A DNA stretch of 64,000 bases from Polyangiaceae bacterium (GTDB taxonomy: Bacteria; Myxococcota_A; Polyangia; Polyangiales; Polyangiaceae): positions 62,001 through 126,000 of the forward strand of contig JABFXY010000016.1 in the NCBI GenBank assembly GCA_013361525.1, read 5' to 3'. Below the pieces are notes generated by a model, which worked only from the letters and a program-made list of their open reading frames with translations, was not told the DNA's origin and ran no database searches. Positions within the stretch are counted from its first letter, which is position 1, and every line of letters begins with the position of its first letter. Below are positions 44,889 through 53,312 of this stretch, in pieces. Both the position numbers and the translations under genes were made by a program.

Positions 44889-46442
44889 TCAGCGCGCCTC
44901 GATGACGATGGGATCGCGGCCCGGGTCGTACGTGTTGTCGAGCTCACCGTCGACGACACGCAGACCCGACCCGGTCGCCTCCGCGCTCTGCAACAGATCG
45001 AGGTAGCTTGCGCCCTCGCCGTCGACGAGCGTCGAGATGAAACGCCCGAGCGCGAACCCGCTGCGGAACGCCGGCGACTCGATGCCATTGGTGATGAGGT
45101 CGAGGTTCTTCGTCCCGCCTTCCTTCAGCGGGATGTAATCGGCCTCGTAGTAGTTGTAGGAAACGCACCCGTCGATGAAGAGGATTTGATAGCTCGACGG
45201 GAAATCGTCTTTGGTGAAGTTCCTCGGGTCGAGGGGGCCCGAGCCGATCATCGAGTGGCCGTTGTAGATGAAGACGTCGCTGTTCTTGATGGCGTGCTTG
45301 AACGGCGTCGTCGTCTCCGCGTGACCGAAGAACGCCATGATTCGAATGCCGAAGTCGCGCTTCGCCTCGTCGCCGACGGAGACGGTCACCGGCAGCTCGA
45401 AGGTGATCCATCGATCGGCCACGCGCTCGGCCACCATCGCTTCGAGCTCGCTTCGCTCGGAGAAGCTCACGCCTTCCGGAACGTCGCCGTCGTTCAGCGC
45501 GATGATGTCCTCGAAGGTGAGCGTCACCTTCTTGCCGTTGTCTAGCTCGTAGTTGGCAATGTCCTCGTCGCCCTCGACCTCGACGACGCCGAATCCGGGG
45601 CGCGCTTCGAATACCTCGTGCAGGGTGTCGAGCCACTCGCCATAGCCGCTGTCCTCGTGGAGGTCGCCGGCGTCGTGGTCGATGAGACCATTGATGAGTG
45701 AAATGACGATTTTGTCGTCCTGCACGCCGCCGGAGAACAACCGGTCGTATTCGGGGTAGCTCTTGCCGTCGTTCGTCTTGTCGGCGCCGAGCGCGAACGT
45801 CACCGGGAGATAGAGGCGCTCTGCATCGATCTTCGCGATCTCGGTGTCGGGATCGACGAGCTTCGCGCGGGCTTCGTCGATCGCCGCCTGCTCGGTTTGA
45901 ATGGCTTCGCCGCACGAATCGATGGACGGCTCGAACACGTACCAAAGGGCGCTCGCGAAATCCTGAGCGTGCGCGTCGTTCGGCGTGCACTCCTTCAGAA
46001 TGCGGTCGCGCTCCGATTGGTAATCGGGGCGCAGCACGGCGCCGGCGAGCGTCGAACGGCTCGACATGCGCGTCGGCACCACGGCGTCGTCGACGTACGT
46101 GTACCGAACCTCGACCATCGGCACGCCCTCGCCGCCGGTTTCGGGGTCGACGACAACGACGTCGCGCTTCACGAACGTCGCGGGGTCGACGCCCTTCAGC
46201 TCACGGTTGTTGACGGAGATTTCGCTGGTGCGAAGCGGACCGAACGCGGTCTTCGTCTGCTGGTGAACGACGAACAAGATGTCGTCGTCGGAAGAGCCCG
46301 GCTCGACGAAGACGCGGCCCTCGAACTTCAGCTCGCGCGCTCGAGCGCGGACGCTCGTGAGGTCCTCTTCATTCTGGGCGACATCGCTGCAACCAAGCGG
46401 GGCGAGGAGCGCGAGACCGAGAAGCCAGCGGGGCAGACGCAT
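44889..46442 (-). CDS. Lipoprotein with caspase-like (clan CD) His-Cys dyad, otherwise unrecognised
   Basis: 517 residues. Signal peptide MRLPRWLLGLALLAPLGC (lipobox), no Gly linker. Residues 1-370 match nothing I recognise. Near the C-terminus YNGHSMIGSG (His396) and ILFIDGCVSYNYYE (Cys426) look like the two catalytic strands of caspase-fold peptidases: a hydrophobic strand ending in GH, and about 30 residues later a hydrophobic strand ending in DGC. The 30-residue gap resembles gingipain-type (C25) rather than caspase spacing. Probably a surface cysteine peptidase or an inactive relative. It stands alone. Confidence 0.65.
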   Translation of the reverse strand: MRLPRWLLGLALLAPLGCSDVAQNEEDLTSVRARARELKFEGRVFVEPGSSDDDILFVVHQQTKTAFGPLRTSEISVNNRELKGVDPATFVKRDVVVVDPETGGEGVPMVEVRYTYVDDAVVPTRMSSRSTLAGAVLRPDYQSERDRILKECTPNDAHAQDFASALWYVFEPSIDSCGEAIQTEQAAIDEARAKLVDPDTEIAKIDAERLYLPVTFALGADKTNDGKSYPEYDRLFSGGVQDDKIVISLINGLIDHDAGDLHEDSGYGEWLDTLHEVFEARPGFGVVEVEGDEDIANYELDNGKKVTLTFEDIIALNDGDVPEGVSFSERSELEAMVAERVADRWITFELPVTVSVGDEAKRDFGIRIMAFFGHAETTTPFKHAIKNSDVFIYNGHSMIGSGPLDPRNFTKDDFPSSYQILFIDGCVSYNYYEADYIPLKEGGTKNLDLITNGIESPAFRSGFALGRFISTLVDGEGASYLDLLQSAEATGSGLRVVDGELDNTYDPGRDPIVIEAR

Positions 46443-46490
46443 GGGGCGGCGCCAAGCACGCCTCGTGCCGGTGCGAAAACATCCGAAAAC

Positions 46491-46514
46491 ACCCCCTATG
46501 TCGTCGCAGGGGGT
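46491..46514. terminator. GC-rich stem-loop upstream of the lipoprotein gene
   Basis: ACCCCCT (46491-46497) and AGGGGGT (46508-46514) with a 10-nt loop. It lies about 50 bp before the minus-strand start at 46442, so it would sit in that gene's leader, or act as an attenuator or barrier to antisense reading. No T-run follows. Confidence 0.35.
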
Positions 46515-46552
46515 GGATCTTCGCTACCCCGTCACAGCATCAAACGATCCAT

Positions 46553-46582
46553 GACCCGGGCCGTCGTGCGCGCGCGAAAAAA
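46553..46582 (-). repeat. Third copy of the dispersed CG-rich repeat
   Basis: On the minus strand this 30-bp segment matches 2954-2983 at 28 of 30 positions (core TCGCGCGCGCACGACGG). It sits 12 bp before the putative ECF promoter of the YciI gene. Confidence 0.7.
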
Positions 46583-46593
46583 AATGAAAGCCC

Positions 46594-46620
46594 TGTCGAT
46601 CCGATGCCGGGGTGTTCGTT
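46594..46620 (+). promoter_or_regulatory. Putative ECF42-type promoter of the YciI gene
   Basis: TGTCGA at 46594-46599, 17-nt spacer, then CGTT at 46617-46620. The first ten bases TGTCGATCCG are the same as in the promoter-like site before the ECF sigma gene (54123). Published ECF42 promoters have TGTCGA as -35 and a CGA/CGTC-like -10. The YciI start is 62 bp further on. Confidence 0.55.
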
Positions 46621-46681
46621 GCCAAGACAGAAGCGGGCTGAGACCCGCGCTGACCGACAACCCCCTGAAGGAGAAACGAAC

Positions 46682-47107
46682 ATGCGCGTAATGGTCATCA
46701 TCAAGGCCGACAAGGATTCCGAAGCCGGTGTCATGCCCGACGAGCGGATCTTCACCGAAATGGGCAAGTACAACGAGGAGCTCGTGAAGGCCGGCATCAT
46801 GCTCGCCGGTGAAGGGCTTCACCCGAGCTCGAAGGGAGCGCGCGTTCGGTTCGACGGCGCCAAGCGGACAGTCATCGACGGACCGTTCACCGAGTCGAAG
46901 GAGCTCGTCGCTGGGTTCTGGCTCTGGCAGGTGAAGTCGCTCGCCGAAGCGATCGAGTGGGTCAAGCGCTGCCCGAATCCCACCGGCGTGCAGTCCGAGG
47001 TCGAGATTCGCCCGGTGTTCGAGAACGAGGATTTCGGCGAGGCGTTCACGCCGGAGCTGAAGGCGCAGGACGATAGGCTCCGCGCTCAGATCGCCGAGCG
47101 AAAGTGA
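46682..47107 (+). CDS. YciI/DGPF-domain protein
   Basis: 141 residues from the ATG at 46682, preceded by AAGGAG. The motif IDGPFTESKELVAGFWLWQVKSLAEAIEWVKRCP near residues 65-98 is the DGPF signature; the N-terminus MRVMVIIKADKDSEAGVMPDE is typical. YCII-related proteins have a ferredoxin-like fold with a conserved His/Asp pair and unknown reactions. DGPF genes are the usual neighbours and targets of ECF42 sigma factors, and one is encoded 7.5 kb away. Confidence 0.88.
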   Translation: MRVMVIIKADKDSEAGVMPDERIFTEMGKYNEELVKAGIMLAGEGLHPSSKGARVRFDGAKRTVIDGPFTESKELVAGFWLWQVKSLAEAIEWVKRCPNPTGVQSEVEIRPVFENEDFGEAFTPELKAQDDRLRAQIAERK

Positions 47108-47176
47108 ACATCGTGGAGCGGGCCGAGGCGACGATCCGCACGACACATCCGGCCGATCGCGCGTAGCCTCGCAGCG

Positions 47177-47845
47177 ATGCGCGCGTCGCTCGTCTCGTGC
47201 CTCGTGGGCGTGCTCGCGGTGTCGTGCGGCGAGCATCGAACCCGCGACGTCGCCGAGCCTGACACCGTCGTCACTTCCGCTCCGACCGCTTCGACCATGT
47301 CACCTCCCGTCGAAGCGGCGGTCTCGGCGACATCTGCTTCGAGCGTGTCGAGCGCGCCTCCTCCTATGGAGACCAGCGGGCAACCCGATCCCGCCACCAC
47401 GATCGCGCCGGACACAGAAACGGGCCGCACCGCTCCGCTTTTCACGCTCCGGCGTGTGGATGGGCAAGACTCGATCTCCCTTCAAAAACTTCGCGGCAAG
47501 GTCGTCGTCCTGTACTTCTTCGCGACCTTCGTCGCGCCGGCTGAAAGGGCGTTCCCGGTGCTCGACGACCTCGGAAAGAAGCTGGATCCGAAGAAGGTCG
47601 CGTTCGTCGCGATCGCCGTCGACGAGGCGTCGGAGGCAGGCGCCGTCACTGCCTTCGCGCGGAAATTCAAGACGCCCGTGGTGCACGATGGCAGCGGCAA
47701 CCTGGCTGCCGCCTTCAAGCTCGACAAGCTTCCGATGATGTTTCTCGTCGATCGCGACGGAATCATTCGCAGCGGGTGGGCGGGCTTCGACCCCAGCCAA
47801 GCCGCCGACCTGGAAGCTAAGATCGCGGCTAGCTCGAAGCCCTGA
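47177..47845 (+). CDS. TlpA-like thioredoxin-fold lipoprotein lacking the CxxC
   Basis: 222 residues. Short signal MRASLVSCLVGVLAVSC with lipobox; Ser/Thr/Pro linker to about residue 80. The redoxin domain follows: APLFTLRRVDGQDSISLQKLRGKVVVLYFFATFVAPAERAFPVLDDL, then VAFVAIAVDE, KLPMMFLVDRDGIIRSGW. In TlpA/ResA the segment after FWAT is WCPPC; here it is FVAPA, so both redox cysteines are gone while the cis-Pro loop (LPMM) stays. It cannot be a thiol oxidoreductase and may be a binding protein. Confidence 0.82.
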   Translation: MRASLVSCLVGVLAVSCGEHRTRDVAEPDTVVTSAPTASTMSPPVEAAVSATSASSVSSAPPPMETSGQPDPATTIAPDTETGRTAPLFTLRRVDGQDSISLQKLRGKVVVLYFFATFVAPAERAFPVLDDLGKKLDPKKVAFVAIAVDEASEAGAVTAFARKFKTPVVHDGSGNLAAAFKLDKLPMMFLVDRDGIIRSGWAGFDPSQAADLEAKIAASSKP

Positions 47846-47920
47846 CGTTCGTCGGAAATCCTCAGGAGAAATGAGGAGTCAGAGCACTGTCGGACGCTTG
47901 ACCAACGCGGTCCGTCGAGC

Positions 47921-49486
47921 TTGAATCCGCCGGTGGATCGCGAGGATCCGGAGGCACGGCAGGCACTCGAGCGCGTCGGCCGCGTCCTTCGCGGCAAGTG
48001 GCGGCTCGATCGCGTCCTCGGGATCGGCGGCATGGGCACCGTCTACGCGGCGACCCACCGCAATGGCCTCCGCGGCGCAGTGAAGATCCTTCACCCCGAC
48101 GTCGCCCACGACGAAACCGCGCGAACGCGTTTCCTCCGCGAAGGGTATCTCGCGAACCGCGTCGGCCGCGGCGCCGTGAAGGTGCTGGACGAGGACGCGA
48201 CCGAAGACGGCCTCGTGTACCTGGTGATGGAGCTGCTCGACGGATCGTCGGTCGAGGCGGTCGCATCCAAGCGCGCAAAAGAGCGACTCGATGTTCGTGA
48301 AGTATTGGCGATCGGGATCGGGCTCATGGACGTGCTCGACGCCGCTCATTCGGCCGGCATCGTCCACCGCGATATCAAACCCGAGAATTTATTTCTGACG
48401 TCGAATGGCGAGCTCAGGGTGCTCGATTTCGGTATCGCGCGATTGCGCGAGATGGACAGCCCCCAGCGAATGACCGCGACGTCCAGCGCGATGGGCACGC
48501 CGGCATTCATGCCGCCCGAGCAAGCGCTCGCCCATTGGGACGAGGTCGGCACCCATAGCGACATCTATTCGGCGGGGGCCACGCTGTTCACGCTGCTCAC
48601 CGGCGAGCTGACGCACGAGGCCCGCTCCACGCCCGAGCTCCTCGTCGCCGTCGCGACCCGTTCCGCGCGCCCATTGCAAACGGTCTGCCCCGAGACACCG
48701 GTCGCTCTCGCGCAGGTCATCGATCGCGCGCTCGCGCACAAGCCTGCCGATCGCTGGGCCAGCGCAAAAGAAATGGGCGAAGCGCTGCGCCGCGCCGCCG
48801 TCACCGTCGAGCCCGGCGACTTCATGTTGGACGCCCCGACCGAGCCCGACGACTCGGTGCTTCGTCGAGCGCTGCCGCGCCCGACCCCCGGCGGGACGCT
48901 GCGCAGCCAGCGAGCATCGTGGTCGCTCGCCGCGACCGCAAAGAGCCCGCCGGTGATCTCGGTCGTCGAGCAGCGTGCCGCCGTGAGCGCCCAAGAGGCT
49001 TCGCGCGATACAGCGGTTGGAACCTATCGATCGGAGCCGATGGGCATGGGCGTCACGACGTCGCCGGTCTCGTCGGATCCGCCGACCGCTCGATCTCGGC
49101 CGAAATCCAGCCGCGGAATGTTGATCGCTTTGTCCTCCGGGGTGGCGATCGGCATCGCGCTCCTCGGGATCTTCGCGGTACGCCTTTCGATGAACGAGCC
49201 GTCGGGCTCCGCGCCGCAATCGTCGACGGCAACGTCGCCGGAGCCCACGAATACGGACGCCGGTGCCGCCGCGAGCACCGCCACATCGACGGCCACGGTC
49301 GTGACCGATGTCACGCCCGTGGAGCCCGCGCCCTCGACATCCGTCGGCGTCGCATCGGCTTCGTCGACGTCATCGAATACGGACGCAGGCACGAAGTCGG
49401 GACGCCGCTCGAATTCGACCCAACCAGCACGCAGCGCGACCAGCGCCAAGCGGTCCGGCGATCTCGATCTTTCCAATCCCAATTGA
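47921..49486 (+). CDS. Membrane-anchored eukaryotic-like Ser/Thr protein kinase
   Basis: 521 residues from a TTG (MNPPVDREDPEARQ); the GTG at 47933 is an alternative. Kinase motifs: LGIGGMGTVYAATH, AVKILHPD, IVHRDIKPENLFL, LDFGIARL, and PAFMPPEQAL in the activation segment. After a Ser/Pro/Thr linker comes one membrane helix (GMLIALSSGVAIGIALLGIFAV) and a low-complexity Thr/Ser/Ala tail. The next gene, 6 nt downstream, is a typical partner with PEGA-like domain. Confidence 0.88.
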   Translation: MNPPVDREDPEARQALERVGRVLRGKWRLDRVLGIGGMGTVYAATHRNGLRGAVKILHPDVAHDETARTRFLREGYLANRVGRGAVKVLDEDATEDGLVYLVMELLDGSSVEAVASKRAKERLDVREVLAIGIGLMDVLDAAHSAGIVHRDIKPENLFLTSNGELRVLDFGIARLREMDSPQRMTATSSAMGTPAFMPPEQALAHWDEVGTHSDIYSAGATLFTLLTGELTHEARSTPELLVAVATRSARPLQTVCPETPVALAQVIDRALAHKPADRWASAKEMGEALRRAAVTVEPGDFMLDAPTEPDDSVLRRALPRPTPGGTLRSQRASWSLAATAKSPPVISVVEQRAAVSAQEASRDTAVGTYRSEPMGMGVTTSPVSSDPPTARSRPKSSRGMLIALSSGVAIGIALLGIFAVRLSMNEPSGSAPQSSTATSPEPTNTDAGAAASTATSTATVVTDVTPVEPAPSTSVGVASASSTSSNTDAGTKSGRRSNSTQPARSATSAKRSGDLDLSNPN

Positions 49487-49492
49487 CGACGC

Positions 49493-50449
49493 ATGCGATC
49501 TGACGGCCCCCGGCGAATTGCCATTCGAGTGATCTTTTCCCTCTGCGCCGCGGGCTCGCTCGCGATCTTCGACGCGCGCCCGGTCGCGGCTCAATCCGCA
49601 GACGAGGCCTTCGTCGAAGGGCGCAAGCTGATGGACGCGGGGAAGTTCCGCGAAGCCTGCGCCAAATTCTTCGAGAGCTACGAGGCCGCCAAGACGGCGG
49701 GCAAGGCGTTCAACCTCTCCGTCTGCGAAGAGCGACAAGGGCACCTCGTGAAGGCGCTCTTCTGGATGCGCGACGGCCAATCGCGTCTACCGGCGGAGGA
49801 CGATCGCCAACCCGGTGCAACGAAACGCAGCTCCGAGCTGGAGAGCCGCATCGGCCACGTGACGCCGACGCTCGAAGGCGAGGCGGAGGGGGCCGAGCTC
49901 CTCCTCGATGGCGAGGTCGTGAAGATTGGAGCCTCGACGCAGGCGGATCCGGGCTCGCACGTGATGACGGTGCGAGCGTCGGGCCGCGTCGACACGCAAA
50001 CGACCTTTTCCGTCGGCGAAGGGGAAGCGAAAACGGTGACGGTGAAGATCGGACCGGTCGCCACGGCGGAGACCAAGACGGTCGTCGTGCAGGCTCCGGT
50101 GCCGGTCGACGATTCGATGCCGGCGCAACATGTCGCCGGTTTCGTCGTCGGCGGCATCGGATTGGCGAGCCTCATCGGGTTCGCGACCACGGCAGGGCTC
50201 GTCGCAAAGACACACAGCGACTTCGAGGAGGCGACCGGACAAGAGCGCATCGACCTCTCGAACCAAGGTGAAAACCTGAAGATCGCAGAGGGCGTGCTGC
50301 TCGGTGTCGGCGCAGCCGCGGCGACGACGGGGCTGATCCTCCTGTTGGTGCCCACGGGCTCGAAGGACGATGCCTCCGACGAAAAGCCCGCGGTCCAAGC
50401 GTTCATCACGCCGACCGCAGGCTATGTCGGTGTCTCTGGTCGGTTCTAA
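49493..50449 (+). CDS. Secreted/membrane protein with TPR-like N-terminus and PEGA-like domain
   Basis: 318 residues. Signal peptide with RIAIRVIFSLCAAGSLAIF and cleavage near PVAAQSADEA. Residues 35-110 are TPR-like helices (AFVEGRKLMDAGKFREACAKFFESYEAAKTAGKAFNLSVCEE). A PEGA-like beta segment follows (AELLLDGEVVKIGASTQADPGSHVMTVRASG). Two hydrophobic stretches near 220 and 275 close the protein. Such proteins sit next to Ser/Thr kinases throughout myxobacteria, and this gene lies 6 nt after one, but the interaction is inferred from context only. Confidence 0.75.
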   Translation: MRSDGPRRIAIRVIFSLCAAGSLAIFDARPVAAQSADEAFVEGRKLMDAGKFREACAKFFESYEAAKTAGKAFNLSVCEERQGHLVKALFWMRDGQSRLPAEDDRQPGATKRSSELESRIGHVTPTLEGEAEGAELLLDGEVVKIGASTQADPGSHVMTVRASGRVDTQTTFSVGEGEAKTVTVKIGPVATAETKTVVVQAPVPVDDSMPAQHVAGFVVGGIGLASLIGFATTAGLVAKTHSDFEEATGQERIDLSNQGENLKIAEGVLLGVGAAAATTGLILLLVPTGSKDDASDEKPAVQAFITPTAGYVGVSGRF

Positions 50450-50458
50450 AGCGGACGA

Positions 50459-51574
50459 TTACGGCGTGCAGAACGCAATGGTTCGACCATTGCTCTCCGT
50501 CGTGTTGCAACCAGCGTAACCTGCATCGCGGCAGTCGACCGTCGTAGCGCCGGCAAACCCGCAATAATGGATCACGCCGTCGTCGCAGGTCTCGTCGGAC
50601 TCGACGAGCGTGCACGTCGGCTCCACCTGGCCGCACGCGGCACCGCCGGCGAACGGACCGCTCTGCACGAAGCCGCAGCTTTGCCCTTCCGGCTGGAGCG
50701 CGCTGCAATCGCGGCGGGTGATGCTGCCACCCGAACACGTCTCGAGGACGTCACCGTCGCACGCCTGCGAGAAGAAGTCGCACGAATCGCCGGTGCCGAT
50801 GCACCCTAGCGTGCCGCGCTGGACGTCCATGCCGCATGTCTCGCCTGCAATGGTGAAGACCTCTTCTCCTTCGGGGCCGTTCACGTTGACGAAGTTGTTC
50901 GCCGTTCTGCAATCGACCCGCGTGAGGAAGCCCGCGGGGCTGCATTCGACGAGGACGTGCGGATCGTCGGTGTCACAGCTCGGCTCGGTCGCGCCGAATT
51001 GACATGGCTCCGCACCGCATCCGGCCCAGACATCGGTCCCGCATGACAACCCGGCGGCGGAACAATCGCTCGCGCCGGTCGGAGCACCCAGCTCGTCGCA
51101 GAGCACCCAGACGTCGCCTACGCAAATTCCCGTGAAGGGCGCCTTCGCGCACTGCGTGGCGAACTGTGAGGCGTCGGGCGTACAAGCCCGGACGGTCTCG
51201 CAATCCGTCGCGGCGAGCTTGCATTGCATCGCCTCGAGCGACATTCGCATCGAGCCGAAGCTGGCCCACAGCCATTGCTCGTCGAGCGCGTACGCGAGGC
51301 ACGCCTCGAGCCCGATGGGCGTCCCGCCGTCCGCTTCGCACGCATCGATGCGAAGGCAATCCGCGACGCGGGCTTCGATTTCGCTACCCCCTCCGCCGCT
51401 GCCGCCGGTTCCGCCATCGCCACCAGTGCCGCCGGAGCCGCCGGTCGTCGTGGTCGGGTCGCCCCCACCTTCGCCGCCGCCGCCGGTCGTGCTGTCGTCC
51501 CCACAGCCGATTCCGAAGGGACCCATTGCCAAAAGACCCATTGCGATCGTTACGATTCGATTCTTGTATTGCAT
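50459..51574 (-). CDS. Cys-rich surface lipoprotein with four similar modules
   Basis: 371 residues from the ATG at 51574. Lipobox in LLAMGPFGIGC, then a Gly/Thr/Ser linker. There are 31 cysteines in all. From about residue 160 the pattern C-x-(D/G)-x2-V-x2-C-x7-9-DC repeats four times (CVGDVWVLC..DC, CDTDDPHVLVEC..DC, CDGDVLETC..DC, CDDGVIHYC..DC), most followed by a short loop and another Cys. The regular spacing predicts small disulfide-stapled beta modules. No catalytic motif. It ends 9 bp from the convergent PEGA-like gene. Confidence 0.72.
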   Translation of the reverse strand: MQYKNRIVTIAMGLLAMGPFGIGCGDDSTTGGGGEGGGDPTTTTGGSGGTGGDGGTGGSGGGGSEIEARVADCLRIDACEADGGTPIGLEACLAYALDEQWLWASFGSMRMSLEAMQCKLAATDCETVRACTPDASQFATQCAKAPFTGICVGDVWVLCDELGAPTGASDCSAAGLSCGTDVWAGCGAEPCQFGATEPSCDTDDPHVLVECSPAGFLTRVDCRTANNFVNVNGPEGEEVFTIAGETCGMDVQRGTLGCIGTGDSCDFFSQACDGDVLETCSGGSITRRDCSALQPEGQSCGFVQSGPFAGGAACGQVEPTCTLVESDETCDDGVIHYCGFAGATTVDCRDAGYAGCNTTESNGRTIAFCTP

Positions 51575-51691
51575 AAGAGCCCCGCACCTTAGCGCGCGGG
51601 ATCGCAATCGGCGAACGCGAAGTGGACCCACGATGCGTCGGGAAGCTCTCCAGCAACACATTCTTGCCACCCGAGTCGGGGTGTTGCAGCA

Positions 51692-52345
51692 ATGGCGCGC
51701 ATGTACGTCCCCAAACAGTTCGCCCCGATCGGGGGGGATGCTTCGCGGACCCTGATCGAGCAGCGGCCCTTCGCGACCTTCGTCACTGTCGAAGGCGGCG
51801 AGCCGTTCGCCACGCACCTGCCGCTCCTCTTTCACGCCGACGGGTCGACCCACGGCGTGCTCTTCGGCCATGTCGCCAGGGCGAATCCTCAATGGCGCCA
51901 TTTCGACGACGGCCGGCACGCGATGGCGGTCTTCAACGGTCCACACGCATACGTGTCCCCTCGCTGGTACACGACCGAAGGGCAGGTCCCGACGTGGAAC
52001 TACGCCGTCGTGCACGCTTACGGAACACCACGCGTCGTCGCGGACGATCGGGCGCGAAACGTCATCGAGCAAATCGTCGCTCGCTTCGAGAACGACCAGC
52101 CCCAGCCTTGGACGATGGACGGCCTCGGCGAGGAAGACATCTCGTCGATGCTCCGCGCCATCGTCGTATTCGAGATGCCCATCGACCGGCTCGAGGGCAA
52201 ATGGAAGGTCGGTCAAAACCGCGAGAGCGTCGATCGCACGAGCGCCGCGGATCACCTCGATGCGAGCGGCGATCCGGATGCGATGGTGATCGCCGGCTGG
52301 ATGCGAGACACGCTCCGCGCATCTCCTGGTTCCCCACGGCGCTGA
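51692..52345 (+). CDS. FMN-binding negative transcriptional regulator, PaiB-like
   Basis: 217 residues from the ATG at 51692; the ATG at 51701 (MYVPKQF) fits the family start even better. Signatures of the split-barrel PaiB family: MYVPKQFAPIG, PFATFVTVEGGEPFATHLPLLF, LFGHVARANPQWR, VFNGPHAYVSPRWYTTEGQVPTWNYAVVHAYG, EGKWKVGQNR. PaiB of Bacillus represses sporulation and protease genes with PaiA; many homologues probably act as heme- or FMN-binding proteins. It is divergent from the Cys-rich lipoprotein and stands alone. Confidence 0.9.
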   Translation: MARMYVPKQFAPIGGDASRTLIEQRPFATFVTVEGGEPFATHLPLLFHADGSTHGVLFGHVARANPQWRHFDDGRHAMAVFNGPHAYVSPRWYTTEGQVPTWNYAVVHAYGTPRVVADDRARNVIEQIVARFENDQPQPWTMDGLGEEDISSMLRAIVVFEMPIDRLEGKWKVGQNRESVDRTSAADHLDASGDPDAMVIAGWMRDTLRASPGSPRR

Positions 52346-52461
52346 GAGGTGGGGCACTCTTCCACAGGCCTGCGAGCGCTCGATGGTGGTTGGGTCGAGC
52401 TCACGTTCATGGAAGAAAGTCGTGAACGATCCGCAGTCCCGCACAACGAAGGAGGCGACCC

Positions 52462-52893
52462 ATGGGTATCAGCAAGGCCAGCGCAGAGTGGAACGGCACA
52501 TTGACCAGCGGCAAGGGCGTGATGAAGCCCGCGCATGCCCCCGAAGTTCCCTATTCGCTCGGCTCTCGCTTCGAAGGTAAGCCCGGCAGCAACCCGGAAG
52601 AGCTGATCGGTGCTTCGCTCGCCGGCTGCTTCTCGATGGCGCTGTCCGTCGGTCTCGAAAAGGCAGGCGCGACGCCGAAGTCGATCCGCACCACGGCGGA
52701 CGTGAAGCTCGACAAGGACGGAGAGGGTTTCACCATCACGTCGATCGCGCTCACCACCAACGTCGTGGCCGACGGCATCGACGACGCAACCTTCCAGACG
52801 GTCGCCGAGGCGACCAAGAAGGGATGCCCGGTGTCGAAGGCGCTCGCGAGCGTGCCCAACCTCAGCTTGAAGGCGACCCTCGGCGCCGCCTGA
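52462..52893 (+). CDS. OsmC-family peroxiredoxin
   Basis: 143 residues, ATG preceded by AAGGAGG. The two catalytic cysteines are in GASLAGCFSMALSVGLEKAG (near residue 56) and TKKGCPVSKALASV (near 123), the arrangement of OsmC/Ohr proteins that reduce organic hydroperoxides through a Cys pair. The N-terminal GISKASAEWNGTLTSGKGVM and length favour OsmC over Ohr. The small lipoprotein gene starts 5 nt downstream. Confidence 0.9.
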   Translation: MGISKASAEWNGTLTSGKGVMKPAHAPEVPYSLGSRFEGKPGSNPEELIGASLAGCFSMALSVGLEKAGATPKSIRTTADVKLDKDGEGFTITSIALTTNVVADGIDDATFQTVAEATKKGCPVSKALASVPNLSLKATLGAA

Positions 52894-52898
52894 GCGAC

Positions 52899-53249
52899 GT
52901 GTTTCCCGTCCGACCGATCGCCGCGGCCGCTTTGCTCTTCGGAGCGAGCGCGGTCGCGTGCGCCGCGAGCGTGCCCGACGTGCGCATCGACGAGAGTCGC
53001 TCGTCGGTCGTCGGCCACGTGGAGGTCGGGCTCGGCCCTCTCGTCCAAAAGCAACGGTTTCGACAGGGCAAGCGCGTCACCGTTCAGACAGCGACGCTCT
53101 ACATCGACGAGCGCAGCACGATCCGCAAGCAGCAGGTCGAGGTCGGCGACGATTTCATCGCAGGACGAGAGCGGTGGATCGTCGTCGAGATCGTTCCCGG
53201 CGGCGCGACGTCGCGCGGGCGGGTCGTCGTTCGAAAGGCCGACGACTAG
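52899..53249 (+). CDS. Small hypothetical lipoprotein
   Basis: 116 residues from the GTG at 52899, 5 nt after the OsmC stop. Signal MFPVRPIAAAALLFGASAVAC with lipobox, then a short beta-rich domain (DVRIDESRSSVVGHVEVGL, RVTVQTATLYIDERSTIRKQQVEVGDDF, RWIVVEIVPGG). No family recognised. Its position suggests co-expression with the peroxiredoxin. Confidence 0.6.
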   Translation: MFPVRPIAAAALLFGASAVACAASVPDVRIDESRSSVVGHVEVGLGPLVQKQRFRQGKRVTVQTATLYIDERSTIRKQQVEVGDDFIAGRERWIVVEIVPGGATSRGRVVVRKADD

Positions 53250-53312
53250 CGGGACGAGGCGTTCGTCCGTGCAGCTGCTACAGTCGCAGCCCCCGCGACG
53301 GAGAGCACGACG

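Noticed and set aside
52404..52428. CGTTCA/TGAACG inverted repeat before the OsmC gene as an OhrR operator
   Set aside because: Only 6-bp arms with no extension and no OhrR gene nearby; too weak to call.
50459..52444. N-terminally longer form of the Cys-rich lipoprotein
   Set aside because: The extension overlaps the PaiB-like gene and would bury the signal peptide and lipobox.
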